Assembly: GCA_017308135.1 (NCBI GenBank)
Contig: JAFKFM010000012.1
Location: 152,859-216,858 of the forward strand
Reading direction: 5' to 3'
DNA length: 64,000 nt
Source: Alphaproteobacteria bacterium
Lineage (GTDB): Bacteria > Pseudomonadota > Alphaproteobacteria > CACIAM-22H2
The notes below the pieces were generated by a model. It was given only the letters and a program-made list of their open reading frames with translations. It ran no database searches and was not told the DNA's origin. Below, piece after piece: positions 51,497 to 60,364 of the stretch. The position numbers and the translations under genes are program-made. Each line of letters starts with the position of its first letter. Positions within the stretch are counted from its first letter, which is position 1.

Positions 51497-53026
51497 ATGC
51501 GTACCGTGTTCGTCCTGTTCGATTCCCTCGTGCGCTCGGCGATGAGCGCGTACGCCGATACGCATGTGCATACGCCGACTTTCAAGCGCTTCGCCCAGCG
51601 CGCGGTGACGTTCGACAGCCATTTCGTCGGCAGCCTGCCCTGCATGCCCGCACGGCGCGACATCCATACCGGCCGGATGAACTTCCTGCATCGCAGCTGG
51701 GGCCCGATGGAGCCCTACGACAATTCGTTCCCCGAGATGCTGCGCGACGCGAACATCCATTCGCATCTCGTGACCGACCATATGCATTATTTCGAGGACG
51801 GCGGCGCCACCTATCACGGGCGTTTCCGGTCCTGGGACTTCATCCGCGGCCAGGAATACGACCCGTGGAAGGCGATGGTCCAGCCGCCGATCGAACGGCT
51901 GCAGGAGAAGTACAACGTCAAACACTACGACTTCGCCAACAACTGGAAGCGCCTGCAGAACGCGATCAATCGCGAATACATGATCGAGGAGAAAGATTTC
52001 TGCCTGCCGCGCTGCTTCGATAGCGCGTTCGAATTCCTCGACCTCAATCGCGGCGCCGACAATTGGTTCATGCTGCTGGAATGTTTCGATCCGCACGAGC
52101 CGTTCCACGCGCCCGACCGCTTCAAGGACCGTTACCGCACGGGCTACAATGGCGGCATTCTCGACTGGCCCCACTACGAGAAAGTAACCGAGAGTCCCGA
52201 AGAAATCGCGGAGATCCGCGCCAATTACGCGGCGCTGATGACCGCCTGCGATCATTACTTCGGCAAGCTGCTCGATTATTTCGACAAGCACGATATGTGG
52301 AAGGATACGGCGATCGTATTGTCGACCGATCACGGCTTCCTGCTGGCCGAGCATGATTGGTGGGGCAAGAATCTGATGCCCTACTACACCGACATCTCCC
52401 ATATTCCGCTGATCATCCATCACCCGGCACACGCGCGCAGTGCCGGGCAGCGCCGCACATGCGTGACCCAGACGATGGATCTGATGCCGACGATCCTCGA
52501 CATGTTCGGCATCGCGATCCCGCCCGAGGTCTGCGGCCGTTCGCTGCTGCCGATGCTCGACGCGGACGAGCCGATCCGCGACATCGGAATTTTCGGCATG
52601 TTCGGCGGGCCGATCGGTGCGACCGACGGGCGCTACACCTACTACCTCTATCCCGGCGACCTCTACGGGCCGGGTCTGCACGAATACACGCTGATGCCCA
52701 CGCATCTGCATTCGCTATTCAGTGCGGCCGAAATGAAGACCGCGAAGCTGCGCGAACCCTTCGATTTCACCAAAGGCATGCCGATCCTGAAGATCGACGC
52801 GCTGATGGATGCGCGCCGCATTCCCGTCCACGACGGCAAGCAATTCGACCCCGGCGTCGGCACGACGCTGTACGACATTTCGGTCGATCCCAAACAGTTG
52901 AAGCCGTTCCGCGACGACGCGATCGAACGGCGCTTCCTGCGCGGGATCGCCGAACAGATGCGCCTGCACGACGCCCCGCCCGAAATCTACGCCCGCTACG
53001 GAATTGGTCCCAAACTGGCCGCTTGA
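51497..53026 (+). CDS. Sulfatase (formylglycine-dependent, type I)
   Basis: The 509-residue protein begins with the sulfatase core (MRTVFVLFDSLVRSAMSAYA) and has the formylglycine site C-M-P-A-R at 49-53 in LPCMPARRDIHTGR. LSTDHGFLLAEHDWWGKNL carries later metal ligands. It has no signal peptide, so is likely cytoplasmic. In the first strand DSL stands where most sulfatases have a DQ or DE pair. ATG 51497 has GGGGAG about 14 bases upstream; ATG 51407 is in frame but precedes the likely promoter. It heads an operon with a sugar ABC importer. Confidence 0.91.
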   Translation: MRTVFVLFDSLVRSAMSAYADTHVHTPTFKRFAQRAVTFDSHFVGSLPCMPARRDIHTGRMNFLHRSWGPMEPYDNSFPEMLRDANIHSHLVTDHMHYFEDGGATYHGRFRSWDFIRGQEYDPWKAMVQPPIERLQEKYNVKHYDFANNWKRLQNAINREYMIEEKDFCLPRCFDSAFEFLDLNRGADNWFMLLECFDPHEPFHAPDRFKDRYRTGYNGGILDWPHYEKVTESPEEIAEIRANYAALMTACDHYFGKLLDYFDKHDMWKDTAIVLSTDHGFLLAEHDWWGKNLMPYYTDISHIPLIIHHPAHARSAGQRRTCVTQTMDLMPTILDMFGIAIPPEVCGRSLLPMLDADEPIRDIGIFGMFGGPIGATDGRYTYYLYPGDLYGPGLHEYTLMPTHLHSLFSAAEMKTAKLREPFDFTKGMPILKIDALMDARRIPVHDGKQFDPGVGTTLYDISVDPKQLKPFRDDAIERRFLRGIAEQMRLHDAPPEIYARYGIGPKLAA

Positions 53027-53053
53027 CGGCCGCTTAAAACGAGGGAGGAAACC

Positions 53054-54406
53054 ATGAATTTCCAATTCGCGACCGCATTCGCGGCGGCGAGCGCCTTGGC
53101 GTTCACGGCCGCCGGTCCGGCCGCCGCTCAAGCGCCCTTCGCCGATGTCGGCAAACAGGCCGAGATCTCGATCCTGATCAACTCGTCGCCCTGGTTCGGC
53201 GGATTCGAGAAGGCGGTCGATCTTTACGAAAAGCAGACCGGCAACAAGGTGAAGCTCGACGTGACGCCCTATGGCGGCATGCTGGAGAAGGCGCGCAATG
53301 CCGTACGCGCGGCCAATAGCCCCTACGACATCCTGAATCTCGACGCGCTGTGGACGATCGAGTTCTACGAAGGCAGCTTCCTGAAGCCCTTCGCCGAGAT
53401 CGATCAGAACTTCGCCCTGCCCGCCGAAGTGCTGACATTCGAGGATTCGAACTACTGGAACGCGCAGCGGCGTTGGCGCACCCGCGACGGCGGCCAGCTG
53501 ATGGGCTATTCGCCCAACGGCAATATCCACGTCCTTTATTATCGCGACGATCTGCTGAAGCAGGCCGGCTTGCAGCCGCCCAAGACCTGGGACGACGTCG
53601 GCGCGATCTGCCAGAAGCTGAAGAACCCGCCGGGCATGTACGGCTTCGTGACGCGCGGCGAAAAGGGCAATCCGATCCGCTACGACTGGACGCCGTTCCT
53701 GCAAGGGGCGGGCGGTTCGATCGTGAAGGCGCCCCAGGACGGCGATTACACCGTCACGATCAACTCGCCCCAGGCCAAGCAAGCACTCGATAAATTCATC
53801 GAGTTGCAAAAGAACTGCGCGCCGCCCAACGTGGGTGTGATCGGTCAGGGCGACGTGATCCAACTCCTCGCCACCGGCCGCGCGGCGCAAGGCCTTGCGG
53901 TCATCGCCGCATGGCCGACCTTCGACGACCGCCAAAAATCGGCTGTCGTGGGCAAGATCAACACGGCGGTCGTGCCCGGTTTCCCCGGCCGCAATCCGGG
54001 CGTGGCGATCGGCAACTGGGTCTTCACCGTGCCGAAGAACGTCTCGGCCGAACGCCAGCGCGCCGCCGTCGCCTTCTCGCGCTGGTTCCTGACCGCCGGC
54101 GCGCAACGCGCCTATGCCGAAGCCGGCGGCATTCCCGTGCGTTCCGACACATTCGCGTCGGACCTCGCGGCCAAGCCGGAATTCCGCTGGATGAAGGCCT
54201 ATCTCGACAGCCAGCAATTCGCCCGCCAGGAACTCGGCTACGCCGAAGGCGCGCAGGTCGAAGCGGTGCTGGGCCTACGCTTGAACCAAGCGCTGATTGG
54301 CGAAATGTCGTCGGGCCGCGCGCTCAACACCGCCGCGCGCGAGATCGAGGAGATCTTCCAGCGTAGCGGTCGGCGTACCGGCAAGCTCGACGCGCTGCCG
54401 GAGTGA
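53054..54406 (+). CDS. Carbohydrate ABC transporter substrate-binding protein (family 1)
   Basis: The 450-residue periplasmic protein has a signal peptide (1-24, AAA before Q), then LINSSPWFGGFEKAVDLYEK and VTPYGGMLEKARNAVRAANS. It is paralogous to the protein at 36498-37841 along its length. GAGGGAGGAAACC precedes the start. It comes 27 bases after the sulfatase and is followed by a hairpin at 54430. The shared sulfatase link of both paralogues suggests a sulfated sugar or its glycoside as ligand. Confidence 0.93.
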   Translation: MNFQFATAFAAASALAFTAAGPAAAQAPFADVGKQAEISILINSSPWFGGFEKAVDLYEKQTGNKVKLDVTPYGGMLEKARNAVRAANSPYDILNLDALWTIEFYEGSFLKPFAEIDQNFALPAEVLTFEDSNYWNAQRRWRTRDGGQLMGYSPNGNIHVLYYRDDLLKQAGLQPPKTWDDVGAICQKLKNPPGMYGFVTRGEKGNPIRYDWTPFLQGAGGSIVKAPQDGDYTVTINSPQAKQALDKFIELQKNCAPPNVGVIGQGDVIQLLATGRAAQGLAVIAAWPTFDDRQKSAVVGKINTAVVPGFPGRNPGVAIGNWVFTVPKNVSAERQRAAVAFSRWFLTAGAQRAYAEAGGIPVRSDTFASDLAAKPEFRWMKAYLDSQQFARQELGYAEGAQVEAVLGLRLNQALIGEMSSGRALNTAAREIEEIFQRSGRRTGKLDALPE

Positions 54407-54429
54407 CGTAAAGGACCGGGCCGGAAGGC

Positions 54430-54457
54430 GGGGACCGGGTCGCGCGATCCGGTCCCC
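54430..54457 (+). other. Intercistronic hairpin between binding protein and permease genes
   Basis: GGGGACCGG (54430-54438) pairs with CCGGTCCCC (54449-54457); G-T, T-A and C-G pairs extend the stem inward to a tetraloop. It lies 24 bases after the binding-protein stop and 23 before the permease start. No U-tract follows. The fourth example of this arrangement. Confidence 0.75.
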
Positions 54458-54480
54458 GTCGCCGCATCCGGCCCCGCCCG

Positions 54481-55389
54481 ATGGATGAGATGCGGATGAA
54501 AGACGACTTCCTCAACCGGACTTTCCGCCACTGGAGCATGTGGCCGTGCCTGGCGTTCCTGCTGGTGCTGTCGGTCTACCCGGTACTCCAGCTTATACCC
54601 ATGGCGCTATCGACCATCCAGATCACCGCCGAGGGTACGTTCTGGACCTATTCGCCGCGCCGCAATCTCGACCTGCTGCTGGGTGACGCCGTGCTACGCG
54701 ACGCCGTCGTCAATACGCTGGTTTTCGTCGTGCTGTCGGTCGCCATCGAAATGGTGCTGGGTTTCTTCGCCGCGTTGTTCATCGCCTGCATGCCGCGCGG
54801 CCGCAACTTCGCGCGCACGGTGATGATCCTGCCGATCCTGCTGCCCGCCGTCGCGATCGGCAGCATGTGGAAGCTGATGTTCAACTATGATTTCGGCCTG
54901 TTCAACCAGATGGTCGGGTTGATCGGGCTGAACCCGATCAACTGGCTGGGCGACACGCGCTGGGCGCTGCTGTCGATCGTGATCGTCGATGTCTGGCACT
55001 GGACGCCGTTCGTGTTCCTGATCCTGTTCGCATCGATCGAGACCCTGCCGCAGGACGTGCTGGAGGCCGGCCGCGTCGATGGCGCCACGGCGTGGCAGAT
55101 GATCAGCCTGATCATCCTGCCGCTGTTGGGCCCCGCCTTGGCGGTCGCGGCCTTGTTCCGCGCCATCGTCGCCTTCAAGGCGTTCGATCAGGTCTATCTG
55201 CTGACTTCGGGCGGGCCCGGTACCTCGACCGAGCTGCTCAGCCTGCATTTGAACCGCGTGTTCTTCGAGCAGAACCAGCTCGGCTACGGCGCCATGCTGT
55301 CGTTGAGCATCATCGGCGTGATCGTCGCTACCCTCGCCGTCGGCAAATGGTCGGCGACGCAGATCGAACGCAAGAGGACCGGCCGATGA
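54481..55389 (+). CDS. Carbohydrate ABC transporter permease (MalF-like)
   Basis: This 302-residue permease has six membrane segments and the EAA loop VLEAGRVDGATAWQMISLII before LPLLGPALAV; glycine replaces the second alanine of EAA. KLMFNYDFGLFNQMVGLIGL closely matches KLMLNYDFGLVNGFIGVFGF in the permease at 35540, confirming paralogy. Starts at 54481, 54487 and 54493 are all in frame; 54481 is taken as the longest. Confidence 0.91.
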   Translation: MDEMRMKDDFLNRTFRHWSMWPCLAFLLVLSVYPVLQLIPMALSTIQITAEGTFWTYSPRRNLDLLLGDAVLRDAVVNTLVFVVLSVAIEMVLGFFAALFIACMPRGRNFARTVMILPILLPAVAIGSMWKLMFNYDFGLFNQMVGLIGLNPINWLGDTRWALLSIVIVDVWHWTPFVFLILFASIETLPQDVLEAGRVDGATAWQMISLIILPLLGPALAVAALFRAIVAFKAFDQVYLLTSGGPGTSTELLSLHLNRVFFEQNQLGYGAMLSLSIIGVIVATLAVGKWSATQIERKRTGR

Positions 55390-56216
55390 TCCCCCTGCAC
55401 GGCCGCGCGGCGTGGATCGGCTACGGCGTCGTGGCGCTGGCGATCCTGTTCATCGTCGGACCCACGGCATGGATCTTCCTCAATTCGATCAAGTACCAGA
55501 TCGCGATCTATTCCGGCGCTTGGGTGTTCGAGCCCACGCTCGACAATTATATCGACGTGCTGTTCAGCCGCCGGTCGGACCTCGTTCACAATCTGTGGAA
55601 CAGCTTCGTCGTCGCGGGGCTCAGCACCGTCGCCGTGCTGGTCGTCGGGTCGCTGGGCGCTTACGGCGTCCATCGCTGGTTCCGCAGCCGCCTGTTCGCC
55701 AAGCTGCTGATGGGCTGGGTGCTGATCTTCCACATGATCCCGGTCATCACGCTGGTGGGACCCTGGTATCTGTTCTTCCAGTCGCTCGGCCTCTACAACA
55801 CGCTGCTGGCGCTCGTGCTGACCCACATCACCATCAATCTGCCGATGACGATGTGGATCATGCTGACCTATTTCAACGAAGTGCCGACCGAGTTGCGCGA
55901 GGCCGCGACGATCGACGGCTGCGGCGACTTCACCACCTTCCGGCGGATCATTCTGCCGCTGGTGGGGCCGGGCCTCGTCTCGTCCGGCATCCTGTCCTTC
56001 GTGTTCAGCTGGAACGAATTCGCCATCGCGCTGAACCTGACCGCGCGCGACACGGCGACCGTGCCCGTCGCCATCGCGCGCTTCGCCCAGCAATTCGAGA
56101 TCCAGCACGCCCAAATGGCCGCGTCGTCGATGATCGCGATCGTGCCCGCACTGCTGCTGATGATCTTCGGTCAGCGCTTCATCGTGCGCGGCCTGACGAC
56201 CGGCGCGGTCAAGTAA
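55386..56216 (+). CDS. Carbohydrate ABC transporter permease (MalG-like)
   Basis: The 276-residue permease has the EAA loop LREAATIDGCGDFTTFRRII before LPLVGPG and ends IVRGLTTGAVK, as in its paralogue at 34713. ATG 55386 overlaps the previous stop by four bases. It ends the sulfatase-ABC operon; three bases separate its stop from that of the convergent permease at 56220. No ATPase gene follows. Confidence 0.93.
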   Translation: MIPLHGRAAWIGYGVVALAILFIVGPTAWIFLNSIKYQIAIYSGAWVFEPTLDNYIDVLFSRRSDLVHNLWNSFVVAGLSTVAVLVVGSLGAYGVHRWFRSRLFAKLLMGWVLIFHMIPVITLVGPWYLFFQSLGLYNTLLALVLTHITINLPMTMWIMLTYFNEVPTELREAATIDGCGDFTTFRRIILPLVGPGLVSSGILSFVFSWNEFAIALNLTARDTATVPVAIARFAQQFEIQHAQMAASSMIAIVPALLLMIFGQRFIVRGLTTGAVK

Positions 56217-56219
56217 CCG

Positions 56220-57041
56220 TCACTGCTTGACCGATCCGGCCGCGAGGCCAGAGACCATATAGCGCTGCAACGGCAGGAACAGCAGCAGCGTGGGCAGCGT
56301 CGTCAGCGCCGAGCCCGCCATCACGTTGCCCCAATCGGTGACGTTCTCGCCGAAATAGATATAGAGGGCGAGCGGCATCGTTTTCATCTCCTCCTGCGTG
56401 AGCAACGCGACGGAGAAGAGATACTCCGACCAGCACAGCAGAAAGGCGTAGGTCGCCGTGGCGACGATGCCGGGGAACATGATCGGAAAGACGATGCGCC
56501 AGACGACCTGGAAATAGCTCGCCCCGTCCATGATCGCGGCTTCGTCGAGGCTGCGGGGCACCGCGCGCAAATACCCGACCAGCAGATAGACCGAGAACGG
56601 AATCGAGATCGCGACATAGACGAACAACATGCTGCCCCAGTTGTTCAACATGCCCGCGCGCGCGAACAGGATGAACACCGGCGTCACCAGAATGATCCAC
56701 GGAAAGGTCTGGCCGAGCATGACGGTGGCGAACAGCGTGCCGCGCCCGCGGAAGCGGAATCGCGAAAACGCATAGGCCGCGTTGACCGACACGAAAGTCG
56801 ATAGCAATACGGCACCGATGCACAGCACCAAACTGTTGAGAACGTTATGGCCGAACCCGGCGGCGAAGAGGCGCGTGTAATTCTCCAACGTCATCGACCA
56901 GCGTGTGGCCGAGAACATCGTGTCCGGCGTTTTCAGCGACGCGATGAACACCCAGGCCGTCGGATAGATCAGGAATGCGAGCGCGAAAGCCGTGACGGCC
57001 AGCGTGGCGAATTGCACCGATGCGCTCGGGGTGCGGTTCAT
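56220..57041 (-). CDS. Carbohydrate ABC transporter permease (MalG-like)
   Basis: This 273-residue permease has six membrane segments, LAFLIYPTAWVFIASLKTPD at its start and the EAA loop LDEAAIMDGASYFQVVWRIV before FPIMFPG. It is the last gene of the leftward operon from 61838 and overlaps the upstream permease by four bases. It belongs to a different branch from the sulfatase-linked permeases (ending VSGLAAGSVKQ). Confidence 0.92.
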   Translation of the reverse strand: MNRTPSASVQFATLAVTAFALAFLIYPTAWVFIASLKTPDTMFSATRWSMTLENYTRLFAAGFGHNVLNSLVLCIGAVLLSTFVSVNAAYAFSRFRFRGRGTLFATVMLGQTFPWIILVTPVFILFARAGMLNNWGSMLFVYVAISIPFSVYLLVGYLRAVPRSLDEAAIMDGASYFQVVWRIVFPIMFPGIVATATYAFLLCWSEYLFSVALLTQEEMKTMPLALYIYFGENVTDWGNVMAGSALTTLPTLLLFLPLQRYMVSGLAAGSVKQ

Positions 57042-57949
57042 CGATCTTCCTCCTCGACCAAGGCGCGCGCGGCGACGTAGCGCAGATAGATCATGCCGAA
57101 CGCGGTCATGATCATCGCCATCACCACGCCGGCGGCGGCGCTGTAGCCCAAGCGGCCGTCGATGAAGCCTTTGATGTAGATCTCCGTCGCCATGACGTTG
57201 GTGAACGTGCCAGGCCCCGCCCCGGTCGTGAGCCACACATAGATGAAATTGTTGAACGTCCAGAAGGTCGACATCATCGCCATGACGATGATCGCCGGCT
57301 TCAGATGCGGCAGATAGATATAGCGCAGCAACTGCGTGCGGCTGGCGCCGTCGATCTCGGCCGCTTCGACCAATTCGCCGGGCAACGATTGCAGACTCGC
57401 CATGAATGTCAGCGTGACCAGCGGCAAAGTATTCCAGGTGATGATCAGGATGATCGACGGCCAAACCCAATTGGCGTCGGCCAAAAACGGGATCGGCTGA
57501 TCGATGAAGCCGAGCCACATCAGGAATTGATTGGCCGCCCCCACGCGCGGATCGAGGATCCAGCGCCACACCACGATCGCGACGACCGGCGGCGTGGCCC
57601 AGGGCACGATCAGCAGAATGCGCGTCAGCGTCGACAGGCGCCAAGCGCGGATCGTTCGGCTGTCGAGCAGGAAGGCGAGCGCCAGGCCCAGCACGATACG
57701 CACCGTCACGCCCACGACGGTCAGCCAGATCACCGTGTTGAACATGACCCGGCGAAAGCCGGGACTGGTCAGCAGTTCGATATAATTCTCGAGACCGATC
57801 CAGCGTCCGCCGTCGCGCAACTGGAAAATATCGAGATCGGTCGCGCTGATGTCGAGATTGAAGACGAACGGATAGACATAGAAAGCGCCGAGAAAGAAGA
57901 AGGCGGGGACGAGCGCGAAAGCGACGAAACCCTTGGCATTCGCGTGCAT
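57038..57949 (-). CDS. Carbohydrate ABC transporter permease (MalF-like)
   Basis: The 303-residue permease has six membrane segments and the EAA loop LVEAAEIDGASRTQLLRYIY before LPHLKPA. The start AKGFVAFALVPAFFFLGAFY is the first helix. It follows the binding-protein gene by 24 bases; unlike the other systems there is no hairpin in this short gap. Together with the next gene it makes the channel of the importer linked to the UxaA-type dehydratase. Confidence 0.92.
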   Translation of the reverse strand: MHANAKGFVAFALVPAFFFLGAFYVYPFVFNLDISATDLDIFQLRDGGRWIGLENYIELLTSPGFRRVMFNTVIWLTVVGVTVRIVLGLALAFLLDSRTIRAWRLSTLTRILLIVPWATPPVVAIVVWRWILDPRVGAANQFLMWLGFIDQPIPFLADANWVWPSIILIITWNTLPLVTLTFMASLQSLPGELVEAAEIDGASRTQLLRYIYLPHLKPAIIVMAMMSTFWTFNNFIYVWLTTGAGPGTFTNVMATEIYIKGFIDGRLGYSAAAGVVMAMIMTAFGMIYLRYVAARALVEEEDR

Positions 57950-57973
57950 CGTGCCGTCCCCGCCCCTTTTATC

Positions 57974-59287
57974 TTAACGCTGCAACCGCGCGAGTTCGCG
58001 CGCGATCGTGTCGTGCAGCTCCTGCCCGGCGGCCTGCGCGGTCTTCTCGCCGATGAAGACCGAGCCGGCGGCGCGGCCGACCGCGTTCCACATGAACGGG
58101 ATCGGCACCGGGCCTGTCGCGTAAGGCCCCCAGCTGCGCGAATTGGCGAGCTGCTTGGGATACCCGGCGAGTTCCGCATCCCAGGCGCGGCTGTCGATCG
58201 CGGCGCGCTGGGCGGGCGTGTAGTTGTTGTAGTGCTTGAACGTCGGATCGGGCTTGGTGAGGAACTTGATCAACGCCCAAGCCTGTTCGACGTTCTTCGC
58301 GTTCGGGCTGATGCCCAGCATGCGGCCGCCGAAATTGGTGACCGAGCCGTTCTTGCCGCCGGGATGCGGCGCCGTCATGAACGGCCGCTTCTTGCCCGGA
58401 TTGCGTTGATCCCACTTGGTCAGGATTTCGATCGCCACCGTATCGGGCATCGACGCCATCGCGGTGTTGCCGGTCAGCATGCCTTCGACAAGCTCGGGCG
58501 CGCCCCACAGGCAGACCGACAGGTTGCTACGCGGGTTGTGCCCTTCGGTGATGTAGGAGTTGTAGTACGCGAGCGCCTCGGTCGCTTTCTCCGGCGTCAC
58601 GCCCATCACATATTTGCCGTTGGCGTCCTTGTCGATCCAGCCGGGGCCGTCCGACCAGAAGTAATAGTTCATGTAGAACCAGATCGACGGCGTGGCGCAG
58701 CTGCCCGCCGGGAAGCCCCAGCCCGCCTTGCCGGTGCGCTGATGGATCTGGCGGCTGGCGTCGCGCAAACCCGCCCATGTCGTCGGAAATTCCTTGATCC
58801 CGGCTTGTTCGAACAGCTCGGTGTTGTACATCATCGTGAACGTGTCGGTCGTCCACGGCACCGCGTAGGTCTTGCCGTCCGGCCCTTCGGCCAGATCGCG
58901 GGCGAAGAAATCGTTCCAGCCTTTGACGCCCATCTGCGCGCCGTCGCGCGCGATCAGATCGTCGAGCGGGCGCAGCGCCTTGCCGCCGCCGAAGGAGCGC
59001 GGCTGCACGAAGGAGATATGCACCACGTCCGGCGCCGTGCCGGTCGCGGCTTCGCGCAGATACTGCTGCTGCATATCGGCCCACGAGATACGTTGCATAT
59101 TGACCTTGATCGACGGATTCGCTTTCTCGAATTCGTCGAGGGCCGCGCGCATCTGCGGCGCTTCGGGATCGTTGAAGCGAAACGTGATCGTCACCGGCGC
59201 TTGGGCCTGCAAGGCGGGAGCGGCCAGAAGCCCCACCGCCAACGCAGCGCCGGAGACGAGACCGCGCCGTCCGAATTGAGTTCGCAT
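57974..59287 (-). CDS. Carbohydrate ABC transporter substrate-binding protein (family 1)
   Basis: The 437-residue protein has a Tat-like or Sec leader (MRTQFGRRGLVSGAALAVG, cleavage after LQA), then FRFNDPEAPQMRAALDEFEK and NPSIKVNMQRISWADMQQQY. GTAPDVVHI and VPWTTDTFTMMYNTELF are typical of sugar binders. GGGAGGAAACG precedes ATG 59287. It follows the aldo/keto reductase by 60 bases in the same direction. The substrate should feed the reductase and dehydratase upstream. Confidence 0.92.
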   Translation of the reverse strand: MRTQFGRRGLVSGAALAVGLLAAPALQAQAPVTITFRFNDPEAPQMRAALDEFEKANPSIKVNMQRISWADMQQQYLREAATGTAPDVVHISFVQPRSFGGGKALRPLDDLIARDGAQMGVKGWNDFFARDLAEGPDGKTYAVPWTTDTFTMMYNTELFEQAGIKEFPTTWAGLRDASRQIHQRTGKAGWGFPAGSCATPSIWFYMNYYFWSDGPGWIDKDANGKYVMGVTPEKATEALAYYNSYITEGHNPRSNLSVCLWGAPELVEGMLTGNTAMASMPDTVAIEILTKWDQRNPGKKRPFMTAPHPGGKNGSVTNFGGRMLGISPNAKNVEQAWALIKFLTKPDPTFKHYNNYTPAQRAAIDSRAWDAELAGYPKQLANSRSWGPYATGPVPIPFMWNAVGRAAGSVFIGEKTAQAAGQELHDTIARELARLQR

Positions 59288-59347
59288 CGTTTCCTCCCTT
59301 TTTTGGTTCGTGTTTTCACGTTCGCCGGCAAGATCGGAGCCGGCATT

Positions 59348-60364
59348 TCACCCTGTCGGCACGGCCGGATCGATCAACCCGGCGGCCTTCAACTCGCGCC
59401 ACATGGCGGATGGGATCTCCGCCGCGCAGGCTTTCAGCGCGGCGCGCACCTCGTCCGTCGACCGGTAACCGGCCGCGATGCTGGCGATGCGCGGATGGAG
59501 AAGCGGAAACTGCGTCGCCGCCGCTTGCAGCGATACGCCGTGGCGCGCGCACACCGCTTCGATCTTGCGCACGCGATCGAGCACGTCTTGCGGCGCGTCG
59601 GCGTACCAATACTTGGCGCCGGCGACCGCCCCCGTCGCCAGAATGCCCGAATGATAGGGGGCGGCGAGCAGGATCGAGATCGACTTTTTCTCGCAGATCG
59701 GCAGCAGCTCGGCGTGCGCCGTGGTGTCGAGCAGCGTGTAGCGGCCCGCGAGCATGAAACAGTCGAAATCGCCGTCGGTCGCGAAACGGCACATCAGATC
59801 GACGTCGTTGATGCCGACACCGATCGCGCCGATCGTGCCGGCGGCGCGCAAATCGGCGAGTGCTTGATAGGCGCCGTCCATCGCTTGTTTATACGTCGCC
59901 TCCAGCGCGTCGCCGCGCCATTTGGCGGTGACATCGTGAATGAACACGATGTCGATATGCGACGTGCCCAATCGTTGCAGACTATCTTCGATCGAGCGCA
60001 GCGCGCCGTCGCGCGAATAGTCGTAGACAATGTCGAACGGCAATGTCGTCGCGAACGGTCCCGGCGTGCGCACGGCCGGATCGGGCTTCAACAGCCGGCC
60101 GACCTTGGTCGACAGGACGAACTTGTCGCGCGGATGGCGGCGCAAAGCGGCGCCCAAACGATGCTCCGACAGGCCATGGCCGTAGAACGGCGCCGTATCG
60201 AAATAGGAAACGCCCGCCTCGATCGCCGCCGCGACGCTGGCGTTGGCGGCTTCGTCGGTCATATCGGCCAGCAAATTGCCGAACGGTGCCGCCCCGAACC
60301 CGAGTTGCGAGACGCGCAGCTTGGTGCGGCCGACTTGCCGCGTGGCGGCCGGATCGAAACTCAT
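59348..60364 (-). CDS. Aldo/keto reductase-family sugar dehydrogenase
   Basis: The 338-residue protein has the catalytic tetrad in YFDTAPFYGHGLSEHRLG (Asp, Tyr), STKVGRLL (Lys) and VFIHDV (His). FGAAPFGNL and the GLSE segment place it near D-threo-aldose 1-dehydrogenase (L-fucose dehydrogenase) and pyridoxal 4-dehydrogenase, which oxidise the anomeric carbon to a lactone. ATG 60364 overlaps the small UxaA-type subunit stop. The first step of an oxidative sugar pathway that continues with the dehydratase is a reasonable guess. Confidence 0.9.
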   Translation of the reverse strand: MSFDPAATRQVGRTKLRVSQLGFGAAPFGNLLADMTDEAANASVAAAIEAGVSYFDTAPFYGHGLSEHRLGAALRRHPRDKFVLSTKVGRLLKPDPAVRTPGPFATTLPFDIVYDYSRDGALRSIEDSLQRLGTSHIDIVFIHDVTAKWRGDALEATYKQAMDGAYQALADLRAAGTIGAIGVGINDVDLMCRFATDGDFDCFMLAGRYTLLDTTAHAELLPICEKKSISILLAAPYHSGILATGAVAGAKYWYADAPQDVLDRVRKIEAVCARHGVSLQAAATQFPLLHPRIASIAAGYRSTDEVRAALKACAAEIPSAMWRELKAAGLIDPAVPTG

